Shown here one piece after another: positions 1 to 11,118 of a stretch of 64,000 bases of DNA. The DNA is from Patulibacter sp. SYSU D01012 (GTDB lineage: Bacteria; Actinomycetota; Thermoleophilia; Solirubrobacterales; Solirubrobacteraceae), in NCBI RefSeq assembly GCF_017916475.1, contig NZ_JAFMTB010000001.1, positions 1,574,849 through 1,638,848 on the forward strand. The letters are read 5' to 3'. How positions within the stretch are numbered: position 1 is the stretch's first letter; every line of letters begins with the position of its first letter. A program made the position numbers and the translations under genes. The notes under the pieces are model-generated. The model had not been told where the DNA came from. It did no database searches and worked only from the letters and a program-made list of their open reading frames with translations.

Positions 1-479
1 GTCATGCCCCGCCGCTCGATCCGGCGCCGCTCGTAGCCGGCACGCAACGCGGCCAGGTCCAGCTCGAGGACCACGTCGACCTCGTGGGGGGACAGCTGCC
101 ACTCCCCGGGGTGCCGGATCCAGCCGACGACGGGGTAGACCGCGTAGCCGGTGACGAACGTCCCGACGGGGGAGAGCGCGCCGAGGATCTCGACGTTCTC
201 GGGCGGCAGGCCGACCTCTTCGTGCGCCTCGCGCAGCGCCGTGGCGGTGGGCGAGGGATCCCCGGGGTCGGCGCGCCCGCCCGGGAACGCGATCTCGCCG
301 GCGTGGCGCCGCATGTCGCTGCGGCGCCGGGTCAGGACGACGTGCAGCCGCCCGTCGACCTCGAGGAGCGGCACGAGGACGGCGGCGCGGGTCTCGCCGT
401 GGGCGCTCAGCGCCGCCGCGTCCTCGGTCGGCAGCAGCGCGGCGCGGATGCGCTCCCGCGCGTCAGGCGACGTGGGCAA
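1..479 (-). CDS. Nudix hydrolase, CoA pyrophosphatase type (C-terminus beyond window)
   Basis: 159 residues are visible and the gene continues past the left edge. The core LTRRRSDMRRHAGEIAFPGG followed by TALREAHEEVGL (about residues 49-91) matches the UPF0035/CoAse subgroup of Nudix proteins, which cleave the pyrophosphate of coenzyme A or similar nucleotides; E84, E87 and E88 of the Nudix box would bind the metal. I chose a TTG start (477-479) because it gives the usual short lead-in (about 30 residues) and no ATG or GTG lies nearby in frame. It overlaps the end of the upstream osmC-like gene by 17 bases, so the two are probably co-transcribed. Family assignment is firm; the exact substrate and start are inferred. 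Confidence 0.85.
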   Translation of the reverse strand, partial: MPTSPDARERIRAALLPTEDAAALSAHGETRAAVLVPLLEVDGRLHVVLTRRRSDMRRHAGEIAFPGGRADPGDPSPTATALREAHEEVGLPPENVEILGALSPVGTFVTGYAVYPVVGWIRHPGEWQLSPHEVDVVLELDLAALRAGYERRRIERRGM

Positions 480-876
480 CCCGCTCGACGCGCTCCTCGA
501 ACATGACGTCGCCGTCCAGGACGCGGTGGATCGGGCACTTCGTCGCGATGATGCGCAGCTTCGCCACCGTCTCGTCGTCGATGCGCTCGTCGACGCGCAT
601 CACGAGCTCGAAGCGCGTGGGGCAGCCGCGCTCGGGGGCGGGCTTGTAGTGACACTCGACCTCGAGGTCGCCCAGGTCCCAGCCCTTGCGCTCCGCGTAC
701 ATCTGGAGCGTGATGGCCGTGCAGGACGCGAGGCTGGCGGCGAGCAGGTCGTGTGGCGCCGGGCCGGCGTCGTCGCCGCCCATCTCCGTGGGCTCGTCGA
801 CGGTGATCCGGTGGCCCCGCATCGAGACGGAGTGACGGAAGTGTTCCTCGCGCGTGGCGCGTGCGGTGACCTGCAT
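463..876 (-). CDS. OsmC family peroxiredoxin-like protein
   Basis: A 137-residue protein, normal for the OsmC/Ohr superfamily, whose members reduce organic hydroperoxides in the cytoplasm using two cysteines. Both expected cysteines are present: C52 in ASLASCTAI and C114 in ATKCPIHR. The sequence MRGHRITVDEP..GGDDAGPAPHDLLAAS is typical of the OsmC-like branch found beside metabolic genes rather than of Ohr itself. The ATG at 874-876 has a GAGGGAA ribosome site upstream. The Nudix gene follows with overlap. Extra cysteines C75 and C85 are unusual but lie outside the active site. Confidence 0.88.
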   Translation of the reverse strand: MQVTARATREEHFRHSVSMRGHRITVDEPTEMGGDDAGPAPHDLLAASLASCTAITLQMYAERKGWDLGDLEVECHYKPAPERGCPTRFELVMRVDERIDDETVAKLRIIATKCPIHRVLDGDVMFEERVERVAHVA

Positions 877-954
877 GGTGGGTTCCCTCGTGGATTCCGG
901 AAGGGGCCGGACCCTCAGTATGGCACCGCGACGGCTATGCTCCCCCGGCCATCG

Positions 955-1028
955 CGGGGCGTGGCGCAGCCTGGTAGCGCACCGACTTTGGGTGTCGGGG
1001 GTCCCCGGTTCGAATCCGGGCGCCCCGA
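955..1028 (+). tRNA. tRNA-Pro (TGG anticodon)
   Basis: A complete cloverleaf: acceptor CGGGGCG (955-961) pairs with CGCCCCG (1021-1027), with discriminator A1028. The anticodon stem CCGAC/GTCGG encloses TTTGGGT, giving anticodon TGG at 989-991. The T arm contains GGTTCGAATCC. No CCA is encoded. A possible -10 box TATGCT lies at 936-941, 13 bases upstream. Confidence 0.97.
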
Positions 1029-1147
1029 TGAGCCCGGCCGGCGGGCGGGCGCGGCCGTCCGCCGCCCCGCCCGCCGCCCGGAAGCACCCCGGCGGCCACC
1101 GGGTTCGGGCGCCCGAACCCTCCGGGGTCGCGTGCAAAGATGGGGCC

Positions 1148-1831
1148 GTGTCCCGCGCGCCGCACGAGTCAGACCCGTCCGAGTCGCTGCCGCCGCGCGT
1201 GACGCGGACGACGGTCCTGCGGGCGTCGCCGCCCATGTTCCGCACGGTGACGGTGGATCGCCTCACGCGCGTGCACCCGGCCGTGCCGCTGGTCGTGTTC
1301 CTGCCGGTCGTGGTGCTGCAGTCCGCCCTGGCCCTGCGGGCCGACGACCGCGTCGGCACGTTCGCCCTGCTCTTCGCGCTCGGCTTCGCCCTCTGGGGCC
1401 TGGTCGAGTACTGGGTCCACCGCGTCGTCTTTCACATCGAGCCCGAGGAGGGCTTCGGCGCACGGCTGCACTGGATGGTCCACGGGGTCCACCACGATCA
1501 CCCGAACGACCCGCTGCGGCTCGTCATGCCGCCCGCCGTCTCCGTGCCGGGGATCGCCCTCTTCACCCTGCTGTTCGCCCTCGCCCTCGGCACGGGCGCG
1601 GGGCTGGCCGTCGCCGCCGGCTTCACCCTCGGCTACGTCGTCTACGACACGACGCACCACCACCTGCACCACCACCGGCCGCGGACGCGCGCCGGCCGCT
1701 GGCTGCGCGAGGCGCACATGCGGCACCACTTCCAGGACGACCACGCCGGCTTCGGCATCAGCTCGCCCTGGTGGGACGTCGTCTTCCGCACCCTGCCGCG
1801 CAAGGGCGGCAACAAGGCACGCCGCGGCTGA
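1148..1831 (+). CDS. Fatty acid hydroxylase / sterol desaturase superfamily membrane protein
   Basis: A 227-residue integral membrane protein. Four histidine clusters that would bind the di-iron centre are visible: HRVVFH (91-96), HGVHHDHP, HHHLHHHRP and HMRHH, with hydrophobic segments around 45-63, 70-86 and 120-150. The order and the C-terminal GISSPWWD motif resemble FA2H/Scs7-type 2-hydroxylases, which hydroxylate acyl chains at the membrane. The reading frame is open further upstream but runs through the tRNA-Pro gene, so I start at GTG 1148, which gives the short N-terminus (ending ..SPPMFR) usual in this family. The exact lipid substrate cannot be told. Confidence 0.85.
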   Translation: MSRAPHESDPSESLPPRVTRTTVLRASPPMFRTVTVDRLTRVHPAVPLVVFLPVVVLQSALALRADDRVGTFALLFALGFALWGLVEYWVHRVVFHIEPEEGFGARLHWMVHGVHHDHPNDPLRLVMPPAVSVPGIALFTLLFALALGTGAGLAVAAGFTLGYVVYDTTHHHLHHHRPRTRAGRWLREAHMRHHFQDDHAGFGISSPWWDVVFRTLPRKGGNKARRG

Positions 1832-1859
1832 GCCGCTCGGGGGGCCCGTGCCGGAACGC

Positions 1860-2245
1860 CCGGCCCGGACCGCGGTGATGCGGATCACGAGGCGGGGCTG
1901 GGGGCGGGGGAGACCCGCGCCGGATCGCCCCGCCCCGGCCGCGGCGATCCGGAACACGATGCGGGGGCCGGGGCGGGGGAGGCCTGTGCCGGATCGCCCC
2001 GCCCCAGCCACGGCGATCCGGAACACGAGGCGGGGGGGCGGGGGCGGGCGAGTCCTGCGCCGGATCGCCCCGCCCCGGCCACGGTGATCCGGAACACGAT
2101 GCGGGGGCCGGGGCGGGGGAGACCTGTGCCGGATCGCCCCGCCCCGGCGGCGGTGAGCCGGAACGCGAACGGGGCGCGGGGGCGGCGGTGATCCCGTCCC
2201 GGATCGCCCCGCCTCGGCCGCGGTGATCCGGCACACCAGGCGGGA
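1860..2245. repeat. Degenerate ~70-bp tandem repeat, about five copies
   Basis: The core CGGATCGCCCCGCC recurs at 1921, 1990, 2061, 2130 and 2200, a spacing of 69-71 bases, with flanking gcgatccggaacacga and gggggccggggcggggga segments. Each unit contains an inverted CGGATCGCC..GGCGATCCG pair and could fold into a GC-rich hairpin. The long open frames across it on both strands are products of composition and repetition, not genes. It fills the spacer between the hydroxylase gene and tRNA-Arg. Confidence 0.8.
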
Positions 2246-2320
2246 CCGCGGCTCGGGACGCGCGGGCGGCACGCCGGCGCCGTGGCACCGGCCCGGAATC
2301 ACGTAGCCTGGGGCGCGCAC

Positions 2321-2394
2321 GCCCCTGTAGCTCAGCTGGATAGAGCAGCGGCCTTCTAATCCGCAGGTCCTTGGTTCGAATCCAAGCGGGGGCG
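2321..2394 (+). tRNA. tRNA-Arg (TCT anticodon)
   Basis: Acceptor GCCCCTG (2321-2327) pairs with CGGGGGC (2387-2393) through one T-G wobble; the discriminator is G2394. Anticodon TCT is at 2355-2357 in loop CTTCTAA. The bottom pair of the anticodon stem is C2352 opposite T2360, a mismatch, while the other four pairs are intact. The T arm is CTTGG TTCGAAT CCAAG. A -10-like TAGCCT lies at 2304-2309. Confidence 0.94.
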
Positions 2395-2458
2395 CCTCCG
2401 GCCGGGAAGGGGCGGGACCGCCGATTCGGTCCCGACCCTGTACTCTCGTTCGGCACGC

Positions 2459-2532
2459 GGCGGACGTAGCTCAGCTGGTAGAGCTCCTGGTTGTGGTCCA
2501 GGCGGTCGCGGGTTCGAGCCCCGTCGTTCGCC
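2459..2532 (+). tRNA. tRNA-His (GTG anticodon)
   Basis: Acceptor GCGGACG (2460-2466) pairs with CGTTCGC (2525-2531). The extra 5' G at 2459 can face discriminator C2532, the identity pair specific to tRNA-His. Anticodon GTG is at 2493-2495. A -10-like TACTCT lies about 10 bases upstream. It sits 64 bases after tRNA-Arg. Confidence 0.95.
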
Positions 2533-2599
2533 CCTCGCGCGCACCGGCGTCGTTGCCTCGCAACGGCGCCGTCGTCGTTTTCGGGGTCGCGACGCCGAC

Positions 2600-3060
2600 G
2601 CGCCGATGCCCGCCGCTCGCGGCGCCTCCGCGCGGGGCGCCGGGCCTTCCGGTCCGGCCGGACCCTCCGGTCCCGTCACGGCTTCCGGTCCCGCCGCGCC
2701 TTCCGGTGCCGCCGCGCCTTCCGGTCCCGCGCCGTCTTCCGGTTCCGCCGCGCCTTCCGGTCCCGCCGCGCCTCCCGCCCGCGCCCCGCATCCCGGTCAC
2801 GCCACGCCTTCCGGTCCCGCCGCGGGCCCCCGGGTCCCGGTATCCCGGCGCCCGCGCGTTCGCCGCGCCGCCCCTCCGGTCGCGCTCCGCGTCCCGGTCC
2901 CGCCGCGGCCCCGGTCCCGACATGCCCGCGCCCGCGCGCTCGTCGCGCCGTCCCGCCGCGCCCTGCCGTCCCGCCGCGCCGTCCCGCTGCGCCGCCGCGC
3001 CGTCCCGTCGCCGCGCCGTCCCGCCGTCGCGCCGAGCCGCGCCCCGGGGCCCCGGTCCGC
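2600..3060. repeat. Low-complexity 18-bp and 15-bp tandem repeats
   Basis: From about 2640 to 2840 an 18-bp unit like ttccggtcccgccgcgcc recurs, usually exactly in phase; from about 2930 to 3045 shorter gccgtcccgccgcgc units take over. All six frames look open because the units carry no stop codons, but the translations are plain Pro-Ser-Gly-Ala or Arg strings with no domain. I see no gene between tRNA-His and 3219. The stretch 3061-3218 holds only the leader of the next gene. Confidence 0.75.
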
Positions 3061-3218
3061 GGGCCTTGGCCCTCCGCAGGCCCTCCCCTTGCGGGCGTGA
3101 CCCGGGCCGCGCCCACCCGGTCGTGGGGGACGCGGCCGAAGGATTTCCTGCACGGCGCAACTCTGCCCCGGGGGTCGCGTTGGAAGGGGTGCACCTATTC
3201 CCCCAGCAAGGAGCACCC

Positions 3219-3995
3219 ATGTCCCGCATCCGAGCATTCGTCGCCGGCCTGCCCGCCGGCCGCCTCATGACCGTCCTCGCGGCGGCGATCGTCGCGGTCG
3301 CCGTCGCGGCCCCGCTGGCCATCGGCGCCGGCGAGGGCTCGAGCGTCCGCGGCGGCGAGCGCAACCCCACCGGTGGCTCCACCCGCGAGTTCAGCGGCGA
3401 GACCGAGCTCATCGCCCGCAACTCGACCTTCGGCACCCGGCAGTCCAACAAGGGCACCGGCGGCGGCGCGATCTACGGCTGCCGTGCGGCGAACGCCGGC
3501 AAGTCCTGCATCGAGGCGTCGAACCTGAGCAACGGCCAGGCGTTCGGCTTCCGCTTCCGCGGCCCCGTCGGCGGCACCATCACCACGAACGCCACGGGTC
3601 AGGCGGCCGCCGAGGCCAAGCCGTTCACGACGAACGCCACCGGCGTGGCGACCGGCCTGAACGCCGACCGCGTCGACGGCAAGGACGCCCAGCAGATCGT
3701 CGACGAGGCCGCCGCCCGCACGAAGATCGCCACCGTCACCGCCCAGGGCGGCCTGCAGAACCAGCGCGGCTTCACGGCCGCCGGTCGCGAGTCCGAGGGC
3801 CGCTACCTGCTGACCGCCGACGGCGACATCTCGAAGTGCGTCCCGAGCGTGACCGCCTACGGCACCGCCGACGCCCCCGGCGCCAACGCGACGGTCGAGC
3901 TGGCCGACGCCACGCACCTGCGCGTCTTCGTCCGCTCCGGCGGCGACACCCCGGCCGCGGCGGACCGTCAGGTCGCCGTGACCGTCAACTGCTGA
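3219..3995 (+). CDS. Secreted or surface-anchored protein of unknown function
   Basis: 258 residues. An N-terminal hydrophobic segment (about 15-38, [20 protein letters not shown]) looks like a signal peptide or anchor. The mature part is Gly/Asn/Thr rich and carries [13 protein letters not shown] (about 145-157), a motif I associate with exported hypothetical proteins of Solirubrobacterales, plus two cysteines in [10 protein letters not shown]. The ATG at 3219 follows a strong AAGGAG at 3208-3213. A strong hairpin follows the gene, so it is probably a single-gene transcript. No enzymatic motif is visible. Confidence 0.8.
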   Translation: MSRIRAFVAGLPAGRLMTVLAAAIVAVAVAAPLAIGAGEGSSVRGGERNPTGGSTREFSGETELIARNSTFGTRQSNKGTGGGAIYGCRAANAGKSCIEASNLSNGQAFGFRFRGPVGGTITTNATGQAAAEAKPFTTNATGVATGLNADRVDGKDAQQIVDEAAARTKIATVTAQGGLQNQRGFTAAGRESEGRYLLTADGDISKCVPSVTAYGTADAPGANATVELADATHLRVFVRSGGDTPAAADRQVAVTVNC

Positions 3996-4049
3996 GTCCC
4001 GACCGCAGCATCCCGCGGGGGCCGGCCCGGCCGGCCCGTCGCGACCTCT

Positions 4050-4077
4050 CGAACGGCGCCCCGCGGGGCGCCGTTCG
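4050..4077 (+). terminator. Hairpin terminator after the secreted protein gene
   Basis: A perfect 13-bp stem, CGAACGGCGCCCC (4050-4062) against 4065-4077, with a two-base centre. There is no T-run, as is common in GC-rich genomes. It lies 55 bases after the stop codon. Confidence 0.65.
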
Positions 4078-4210
4078 TGCGTTCGGACCGTGCCCGCGGC
4101 GCAGGGGCTCCGCGCGAGACCCTCGACCCCCGCGGCGTCCGACGCCCCAGCGCCGCGCACGAGGCCGCCGCCCGCCGGGAGGCGCCCGGGCGTTCGCGCG
4201 GGCCGACCGC

Positions 4211-4354
4211 TCAGCGGCCGCGGCGCCGGCGGGCGCCCAGCCGCTCGCGGCCCACGGCCAGCAGCTCGAGCAGCGTCCCCACGAGGTGGCCCAGGGTCCC
4301 CGAGGCGAGGGCGAGCACGGCGCGGTCCAGCCGCGTGGGAGCCTCGGGGCGCAT
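4211..4354 (-). CDS. Possible 47-residue small protein divergent from tig
   Basis: Starts [19 protein letters not shown], has a hydrophobic middle (about 11-34) and ends in a basic ARRRRGR tail, consistent with a tiny single-pass membrane protein. It is read away from tig, and the start codons are 25 bases apart. No clear ribosome site is seen and the frame could be open by chance at this GC content, so this is a weak call. Confidence 0.3.
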   Translation of the reverse strand: MRPEAPTRLDRAVLALASGTLGHLVGTLLELLAVGRERLGARRRRGR

Positions 4355-4379
4355 CGCGCCGCTATCGTTGCCGATTCTC

Positions 4380-5849
4380 ATGTCCGCTGTCTCCACGACC
4401 GTCACCGAACTCCCCGATTCCCGCGTCAAGGTCGAGGCCGAGGTGACCCCGAAGGCCGTCGAGCAGGCGATGCTCGCCACGGCGAAGGTCCTCGCCCGCG
4501 ACCTGCGGATCCCGGGCTTCCGCCAGGGCAAGGTCCCGCCGCCCGTCGTCATCCGCCGCTACGGCCGCGAGACGGTCCTCGACGAGACCCTCCGCCGCTC
4601 GATGGGCGAGTGGCTCGTGGCCGCCGTCGAGTCGGCCGACCTGAAGACGGTCGGCGAGCCGCACGTGCACATCGGCGAGGCCCCGCAGGCCGGCCAGCCC
4701 CTGACCTTCGAGTTCGAGATCTCCGTCCGCCCCGAGGCGACGCTCGGCGACCTCGAGCCCTTCGAGGTCGGCCGCCGCGAGCCCGCCGCCGACGCCGAGC
4801 GCGTCGAGCGCGAGATCGAGCAGCTGCGCCAGCGCCAGTCCAAGCTCGTCGCCGTCGACCGCGAGGCGAAGGAGGGCGACACGGTCCTGATCTCGTTCGT
4901 CGGACGCGTCGACGGCGAGGAGTTCGAGGGCGGCGCCGGCCGCGACCAGCTCGTCGAGCTCGGCTCCGGCCGCCTCGTCCCCGGCTTCGAGGACCAGCTC
5001 CAGGGCGCCAAGGCCGGCGAGGAGCGCGACGTCACCGTCCAGTTCCCCGACGACTACGGCGCGGAGCACCTGCGCGGCGTCGAGGCGGTCTTCTCCGTCA
5101 CGGTCCACGAGGTCCAGGAGAAGCAGCTGCCCGAGCTGGACGACGCGTTCGCCGAGGAGGCCGCCGGCGTCGACTCCCTCGACGAGCTGCGCGAGGACAT
5201 CGCCCAGCGCGTGTCCGAGGAGGACGCGGCGACGATCGACCGCGAGTTCCGCGAGGCCGTCATCGACACCCTCATGCTCAAGGCCGAGGTCGAGATCCCC
5301 GACTCGCTCGCCCAGGCCCGCGCCAGCGAGCTGCTCGACCGCACGCTGAACCAGCTGGCCCAGCAGGGCATCTCGCGCGAGATCTACTTCCAGATGTCGG
5401 GCAAGACGGAGGAGGAGCTGCTCGCCGAGGCCGCGCCCGAGGCCGGGCGCTCGCTGCGCCGGGAGGCCGCCGTCGACGCGTACATCGCGAAGGAGGGCAT
5501 CGACCCCAGCGACGGCGACCTGCTCGACGTCCTGAACGCCCCGGCCGCCCAGCAGGGCACGACGCCGGAGAAGCTGCTCAAGCGCCTGGAGCGCGACGGC
5601 CACCGCGACGAGCTCGTGAGCGACGTCGCGCAGCAGCAGGCGATCGACCGCCTGGTCGAGAACGCCACCACCGTCTCCGTCGAGGACGCGAAGGCGCGCG
5701 GCCTGCTCTGGACGCCCGAGCCGGGCGAGACCGCCGGCGCCGGCGGCCGTCCGTGGGCGGACGAGGAGGCGGCGGCCGAGGGCGACGCCGCCGACGCGTC
5801 CCCGGCCGAGGGCGACGACGCTCCGGCCGAGGAGTCCGCGGACTCCTGA
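4380..5849 (+). CDS. tig: Trigger factor, ribosome-associated chaperone and prolyl isomerase
   Basis: 489 residues in the usual three-part layout. The N-terminal ribosome-binding domain carries the signature region [10 protein letters not shown] (about 43-52). The FKBP-type PPIase domain follows at about 160-245 ([31 protein letters not shown]), and the C-terminal chaperone arms at about 255-430. The last 45 residues are an Asp/Glu/Ala tail. It binds nascent chains at the ribosome exit. ATG 4380 lies only 11 bases after a TATCGT box (4363-4368), so the message may have almost no leader. clpP and clpX follow in the classic order. Confidence 0.97.
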   Translation: MSAVSTTVTELPDSRVKVEAEVTPKAVEQAMLATAKVLARDLRIPGFRQGKVPPPVVIRRYGRETVLDETLRRSMGEWLVAAVESADLKTVGEPHVHIGEAPQAGQPLTFEFEISVRPEATLGDLEPFEVGRREPAADAERVEREIEQLRQRQSKLVAVDREAKEGDTVLISFVGRVDGEEFEGGAGRDQLVELGSGRLVPGFEDQLQGAKAGEERDVTVQFPDDYGAEHLRGVEAVFSVTVHEVQEKQLPELDDAFAEEAAGVDSLDELREDIAQRVSEEDAATIDREFREAVIDTLMLKAEVEIPDSLAQARASELLDRTLNQLAQQGISREIYFQMSGKTEEELLAEAAPEAGRSLRREAAVDAYIAKEGIDPSDGDLLDVLNAPAAQQGTTPEKLLKRLERDGHRDELVSDVAQQQAIDRLVENATTVSVEDAKARGLLWTPEPGETAGAGGRPWADEEAAAEGDAADASPAEGDDAPAEESADS

Positions 5850-5866
5850 GCCGTCCGCCGGGCCGG

Positions 5867-5890
5867 GCGGGGCGCCGCAGCGCGCCCCGC
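5867..5890 (+). terminator. Hairpin after tig
   Basis: A 9-bp stem GCGGGGCGC (5867-5875) / GCGCCCCGC (5882-5890) with a six-base loop, 17 bases after the tig stop. No T-run follows. It could terminate tig or attenuate read-through into clpP. Confidence 0.45.
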
Positions 5891-6025
5891 TCCTCCCGGC
5901 GTCCGCGCGGGCCGCTCCGGCGGCCCGTCCCGCGCTCCCGATCGGGCGGTTCCGCGCCGCCCGGACGGGCGCCGCGGCGCAGGCGCGCACCACCCGTCCG
6001 CCCCGGCGGGACCGCCGGAGCCGGT

Positions 6026-6034
6026 TGGTACGCT
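6026..6034 (+). promoter_or_regulatory. Extended -10 promoter element for clpP
   Basis: TGGTACGCT fits the extended -10 form TGN-TANNNT. It lies 87 bases upstream of the clpP ATG, in the 272-base tig-clpP spacer. I see no clear -35. No other gene is visible in the spacer. Confidence 0.4.
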
Positions 6035-6121
6035 CAGTGGAAGGTCGTCCTTCGTCCTTCCGTCCCCGCCGGCCGCCGGCCGGCAGGACCCCCTTCCCGC
6101 ACACCGAAGAGGAACCTCCGC

Positions 6122-6706
6122 ATGAGTCCGATGGTCCCCATGGTCGTCGAGCAGACCGCTCGCGGCGAGCGCGCGTTCGACATCTACAGCCGCCTCCTGA
6201 ACGAGCGCATCATCTTCCTGGGGACGCCCGTCGACGACCAGATCGCGAACCTCATCGTCGCGCAGCTGCTGCACCTGGCCTCGGACGACGAGGACAAGGA
6301 CATCTCGCTGTACATCAACTCGCCGGGCGGCTCCGTCTACGCGGGCCTGGCGATCTACGACACGATGCAGTTCATCAAGCCGCAGGTCCGCACGATCTGC
6401 GTCGGCATCGCCATGTCGATGGGCGCCGTCATCCTCTCCGGCGGCGCGCCGGGCAAGCGCATGGCGCTCCCCAACTCGAAGATCCTGATCCACCAGGTCA
6501 GCTCGGGCTTCCAGGGCCAGGCGACGGACGTCGACATCCACGCGCGGGAGATCATCGAGCTGCGCGGCAAGCTCGACCAGATCATCTCCCACCACTCGGG
6601 CACGCCGCTCGAGAAGGTCCAGAAGGACACGGAGCGCGACTACTTCATGGACCCGGAGGAGGCCCGCGAGTACGGGATCATCGACCGGGTCATCGAGAAG
6701 GCGTAA
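6122..6706 (+). CDS. clpP: ATP-dependent Clp protease proteolytic subunit
   Basis: 194 residues, the normal ClpP length. The serine-protease triad is complete: S99 in [10 protein letters not shown]124 in [10 protein letters not shown] and D173 in TERDYF. The pore-forming and handle regions are standard. It degrades proteins fed to it by Clp ATPases such as the ClpX encoded next. The ATG at 6122 follows GAAGAGGAA. Only one clpP copy is in the window, whereas actinobacteria often have two adjacent; a second may lie elsewhere. Confidence 0.98.
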   Translation: MSPMVPMVVEQTARGERAFDIYSRLLNERIIFLGTPVDDQIANLIVAQLLHLASDDEDKDISLYINSPGGSVYAGLAIYDTMQFIKPQVRTICVGIAMSMGAVILSGGAPGKRMALPNSKILIHQVSSGFQGQATDVDIHAREIIELRGKLDQIISHHSGTPLEKVQKDTERDYFMDPEEAREYGIIDRVIEKA

Positions 6707-6757
6707 CCCCCCGACCTCGGGCCCCGCACGGGATTCGACGAAGGAGACGCACCACCC

Positions 6758-8038
<1,281 letters not shown>

Positions 8039-8082
8039 CCGGGCCTGGCGGGCCGGCGCGCCCGGTCCTCTAGGCTCGGGGG

Positions 8083-8379
8083 ATGCCGCTCATCCGACGC
8101 CGTGCCACCCGCAGCCTCGGCCGGCGGGCCATCCCCTGGATGCTCGTCTTCGAGATCCTGCGCGAGGCGAACGCCCACTGGCAGGAGCAGCTCTCCCCGC
8201 GCGAGCGCAAGCGCGCGCTCGAGCTCGTGAAGACGAGTCGCGGGCTGCCGACCAACTTGTCCGCCCGCGAGCAGCAGGAGCTGCGCGACCTCGTCGGCAA
8301 GCTCGACGTCGCGGGCTTCGGCCGCCGCGCCGCGCTGACCGGCGCGGGCCTGGGTGGCGGTCGCCGGCACCGCCACTAG
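8083..8379 (+). CDS. Conserved small protein of unknown function
   Basis: 98 residues beginning [20 protein letters not shown]. It contains a helical, charged middle ([20 protein letters not shown], ..[16 protein letters not shown]) and a basic GGRRHRH tail. It resembles short basic proteins found near actinobacterial valS or clpX, but I cannot name a family with certainty and assign no function. A TAGGCT -10 box at 8071-8076 lies only six bases before the ATG, which points to a leaderless transcript separate from clpX. Confidence 0.75.
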   Translation: MPLIRRRATRSLGRRAIPWMLVFEILREANAHWQEQLSPRERKRALELVKTSRGLPTNLSAREQQELRDLVGKLDVAGFGRRAALTGAGLGGGRRHRH

Positions 8380-8469
8380 CGCGGGCGGCGGAGCCGTCGC
8401 CGGCGCGCTCCCGCGCCGCCCCGCGCGGCCGGACGCCCCCGGCCGCCGGGGGAACCTAGACTGGAGGGG

Positions 8470-11118
8470 ATGCCCGAGACGCCGGATCCGTCGCGCCCCG
8501 AGTCCGCTCCGAGCGAGGAGGAGGTGTTCGCGCGGTGGGAGTCCGCCGGCGTCTTCTCCTCCCGGGTCGACGATCCCGAGGCCGAGAGCTTCTCGATCGC
8601 GATCCCGCCGCCGAACGTCACGGGCGCCCTGCACATGGGGCACGCCCTGAACGGCTCGATCCAGGACGCGCTGATCCGCCTGAACCGGATGCGCGGCAAG
8701 AACGTCCGCTGGACGGTCGGCACCGACCACGCCGGCATCGCCACGCAGACGAAGGTCGAGCAGGCGCTCGTCGCCGAGGGGACGAGCCGCGAGGCCGTCG
8801 GCCGCGAGGCGTTCGTGGCCCGGACGCAGGAGTGGCGCCAGCAGTACGGCGGCACGATCATCGGCCAGTTCCGGCGGCTCGGCTGCTCCGCGGACTACGC
8901 CCACGAGCGCTTCACGATGGACGAGGGCTACGTCCGCGCCGTCCTGCAGGTGTTCGTCGCGCTCTACGAGCAGGGCCTGATCTACCGCGACACCTACCTC
9001 GTCAACTGGGACCCGGGGTCGCGCTCGGCGATCTCCGACCTGGAGGTCGAGGACCGCGAGGAGACCGACACCCTCTACTCCGTCGCGTACCCGCTGACCG
9101 AGCCGGTCGGCGACCTGACGGAGGTCGTGGTGGCCACCGTGCGTCCCGAGACGATGCTCGGGGACGTCGCCGTCGCGGTCAACCCGCAGGACGAGCGCTT
9201 CGCCCACCTGATCGGCCGCACGGTCACGCTGCCGTTCGTCGGGCGCGAGCTGCCGATCATCGGCGACGACTACGTCAAGACGGACTTCGGAACGGGCTGC
9301 CTGAAGATCACCCCCGCGCACGACCCGAACGACTTCGAGATCGGCCACCGCCACGGCCTGGAGCAGCTGAACGTCATCGGCGAGGACGGGCGCATCACCG
9401 GCGGCCACGCCCCGCAGTTCGAGGGCCTGACCGCCGCCGAGGCGCGCGAGGCGATCGTCGCCGCGCTGCGCGAGCAGGGCGCCCTGCGCGGCGAGGAGCC
9501 CTACACGCACACCGTGCCGTTCTCGCAGCGCTCCGGTCAGCGCATCGAGCCGCTCATCTCGCTGCAGTGGTTCATGCGGATGGACGAGCTGGCGCAGCCG
9601 GCCATCGCCGCCGTCGAGGACGGGCGCGTGCGCATCCACCCGGAGAGCCAGCGCCGCCGGTACCTGAACTGGCTCGGCGAGATCCGCCCGTGGGTGCTGT
9701 CCCGCCAGCTGTGGTGGGGCCACCAGATCCCCGTCTGGTACCGCGGCGAGGAGACCTACTGCGGCGTCGAGCCGCCCGAGGGCGAGGGCTGGACGCGCGA
9801 CCCCGACGTGCTCGACACGTGGTTCAGCTCGGCCCTGTGGCCGTTCGCCACGCTCGGCTGGCCCGACGACACGCCCGAGCTGCGGACCTTCTACCCGACG
9901 TCGGTCCTGTCGACGGCGCGCGACATCCTCTTCCTGTGGGTGGCCCGCATGGTGATGATGGGCCTGCGCTTCGCGGACGACGTGCCGTTCGCCGACGTCT
10001 ACTGCCACTCCGTCATCCAGGCGCCGGACGGCCGCCGGATGAGCAAGTCGCTCGGCACCGGCATCGACCCGCTCGCGCTCATCGACGGCGGGCCCCGTCC
10101 CGAGGTGTTCGCCAAGAAGGGCAAGGGCGGCAAGGCCGGCGACGCCGGCGCGTTCCCCGCCTACGGCGCCGACGCCGTGCGCTTCGGCCTGCTCGCGATG
10201 TCGTCGACCCAGGACGTGCGCTTCTCCGAGGAGAAGATCGCGCAGGGCAAGCAGCTCGTCACGAAGCTCTCGAACGCGGTCCGCTTCGCCGTCGGCCGCC
10301 TGGCCGACGCGGACGCCGGCCTGGCCGCGGCGGGCGTGACCGGCGAGACGCTGCCCACGCGCCTCGAGGATCGCTGGATCGTCTCGCGCACCGAGCGGAT
10401 CGCCCGCGAGACCGCCGCGCGCATCGACGAGTTCGACTTCGCGAAGGCCGCCCTCGGTCTGTACGACTTCGTCTACGGCGAGCTGTGCGACTGGTACCTC
10501 GAGCTCGTGAAGGGCCGCGACGCGGCGGACGACGCCGACCTGGCCCGCGTCCTGGCCTGGGCCCTCCGGCGCACGCTGCAGATCGCGCACCCGATCATCC
10601 CGTTCGTCACGGAGCAGTCCTGGGACGGCCTGCCGGGCACCGACGGGCTCGTCGCCGTCTCGCGCCTGCAGGCGCCCGACGACCGCCTGCTCGACGGCGA
10701 CGCCGAGGAGCGCCTGGGCCGCGTCATCGAGACGATCTCGACGGTCCGCTCGTGGCGCAACGCCGCGAACGTGCCGCCGGGGCCGGTGCTGCAGGCCCGC
10801 CTGACGGCCGACGGCTACGACGACGACGCCCGGGCGCTCGTCGCCCGGCTGGCCCGCCTGGAGCTGACGGACGCGGCCGGCGAGGCCGTGACCGTCGCCG
10901 TGCCGGGCGGCCAGGTCGACGTGCTCGCCGGCGAGCACGTCGACCCCGAGGCCGAGCGCGCCCGGGTGGAGAAGCGCCGCGCCGAGATCGAGAAGGCGAT
11001 CGCCGGCACGGAGGCCCGCCTGGCCAACGAGAAGTTCGTCTCGCGCGCGCCCGCCGAGATCATCGCCGCGGAGCGCGCGAAGGTGGAGGAGCTCCGCGAG
11101 GAGCTGCGCACCCTGTGA
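8470..11118 (+). CDS. valS: Valyl-tRNA synthetase
   Basis: 882 residues, typical of bacterial ValRS. The class I HIGH motif appears as [17 protein letters not shown] (about 45-61) and KMSKS as [11 protein letters not shown] (about 523). A CP1 editing domain lies between them, and a C-terminal coiled-coil arm ([18 protein letters not shown]..) ends the protein. It charges tRNA-Val. A lysine/glycine-rich insert ([14 protein letters not shown]) sits between KMSKS and the AYGADAVRF segment. ATG 8470 comes seven bases after a TAGACT box, so transcription may be leaderless despite the adjacent GGAGGGG. folC overlaps the stop. Confidence 0.97.
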   Translation: MPETPDPSRPESAPSEEEVFARWESAGVFSSRVDDPEAESFSIAIPPPNVTGALHMGHALNGSIQDALIRLNRMRGKNVRWTVGTDHAGIATQTKVEQALVAEGTSREAVGREAFVARTQEWRQQYGGTIIGQFRRLGCSADYAHERFTMDEGYVRAVLQVFVALYEQGLIYRDTYLVNWDPGSRSAISDLEVEDREETDTLYSVAYPLTEPVGDLTEVVVATVRPETMLGDVAVAVNPQDERFAHLIGRTVTLPFVGRELPIIGDDYVKTDFGTGCLKITPAHDPNDFEIGHRHGLEQLNVIGEDGRITGGHAPQFEGLTAAEAREAIVAALREQGALRGEEPYTHTVPFSQRSGQRIEPLISLQWFMRMDELAQPAIAAVEDGRVRIHPESQRRRYLNWLGEIRPWVLSRQLWWGHQIPVWYRGEETYCGVEPPEGEGWTRDPDVLDTWFSSALWPFATLGWPDDTPELRTFYPTSVLSTARDILFLWVARMVMMGLRFADDVPFADVYCHSVIQAPDGRRMSKSLGTGIDPLALIDGGPRPEVFAKKGKGGKAGDAGAFPAYGADAVRFGLLAMSSTQDVRFSEEKIAQGKQLVTKLSNAVRFAVGRLADADAGLAAAGVTGETLPTRLEDRWIVSRTERIARETAARIDEFDFAKAALGLYDFVYGELCDWYLELVKGRDAADDADLARVLAWALRRTLQIAHPIIPFVTEQSWDGLPGTDGLVAVSRLQAPDDRLLDGDAEERLGRVIETISTVRSWRNAANVPPGPVLQARLTADGYDDDARALVARLARLELTDAAGEAVTVAVPGGQVDVLAGEHVDPEAERARVEKRRAEIEKAIAGTEARLANEKFVSRAPAEIIAAERAKVEELREELRTL

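Noticed and set aside
2493-3218. Long open frame joining the tRNA-His region to the secreted protein at 3219
   Set aside because: It would run through the tRNA gene and simple repeats. The strong AAGGAG site and signal peptide fix the start at 3219.
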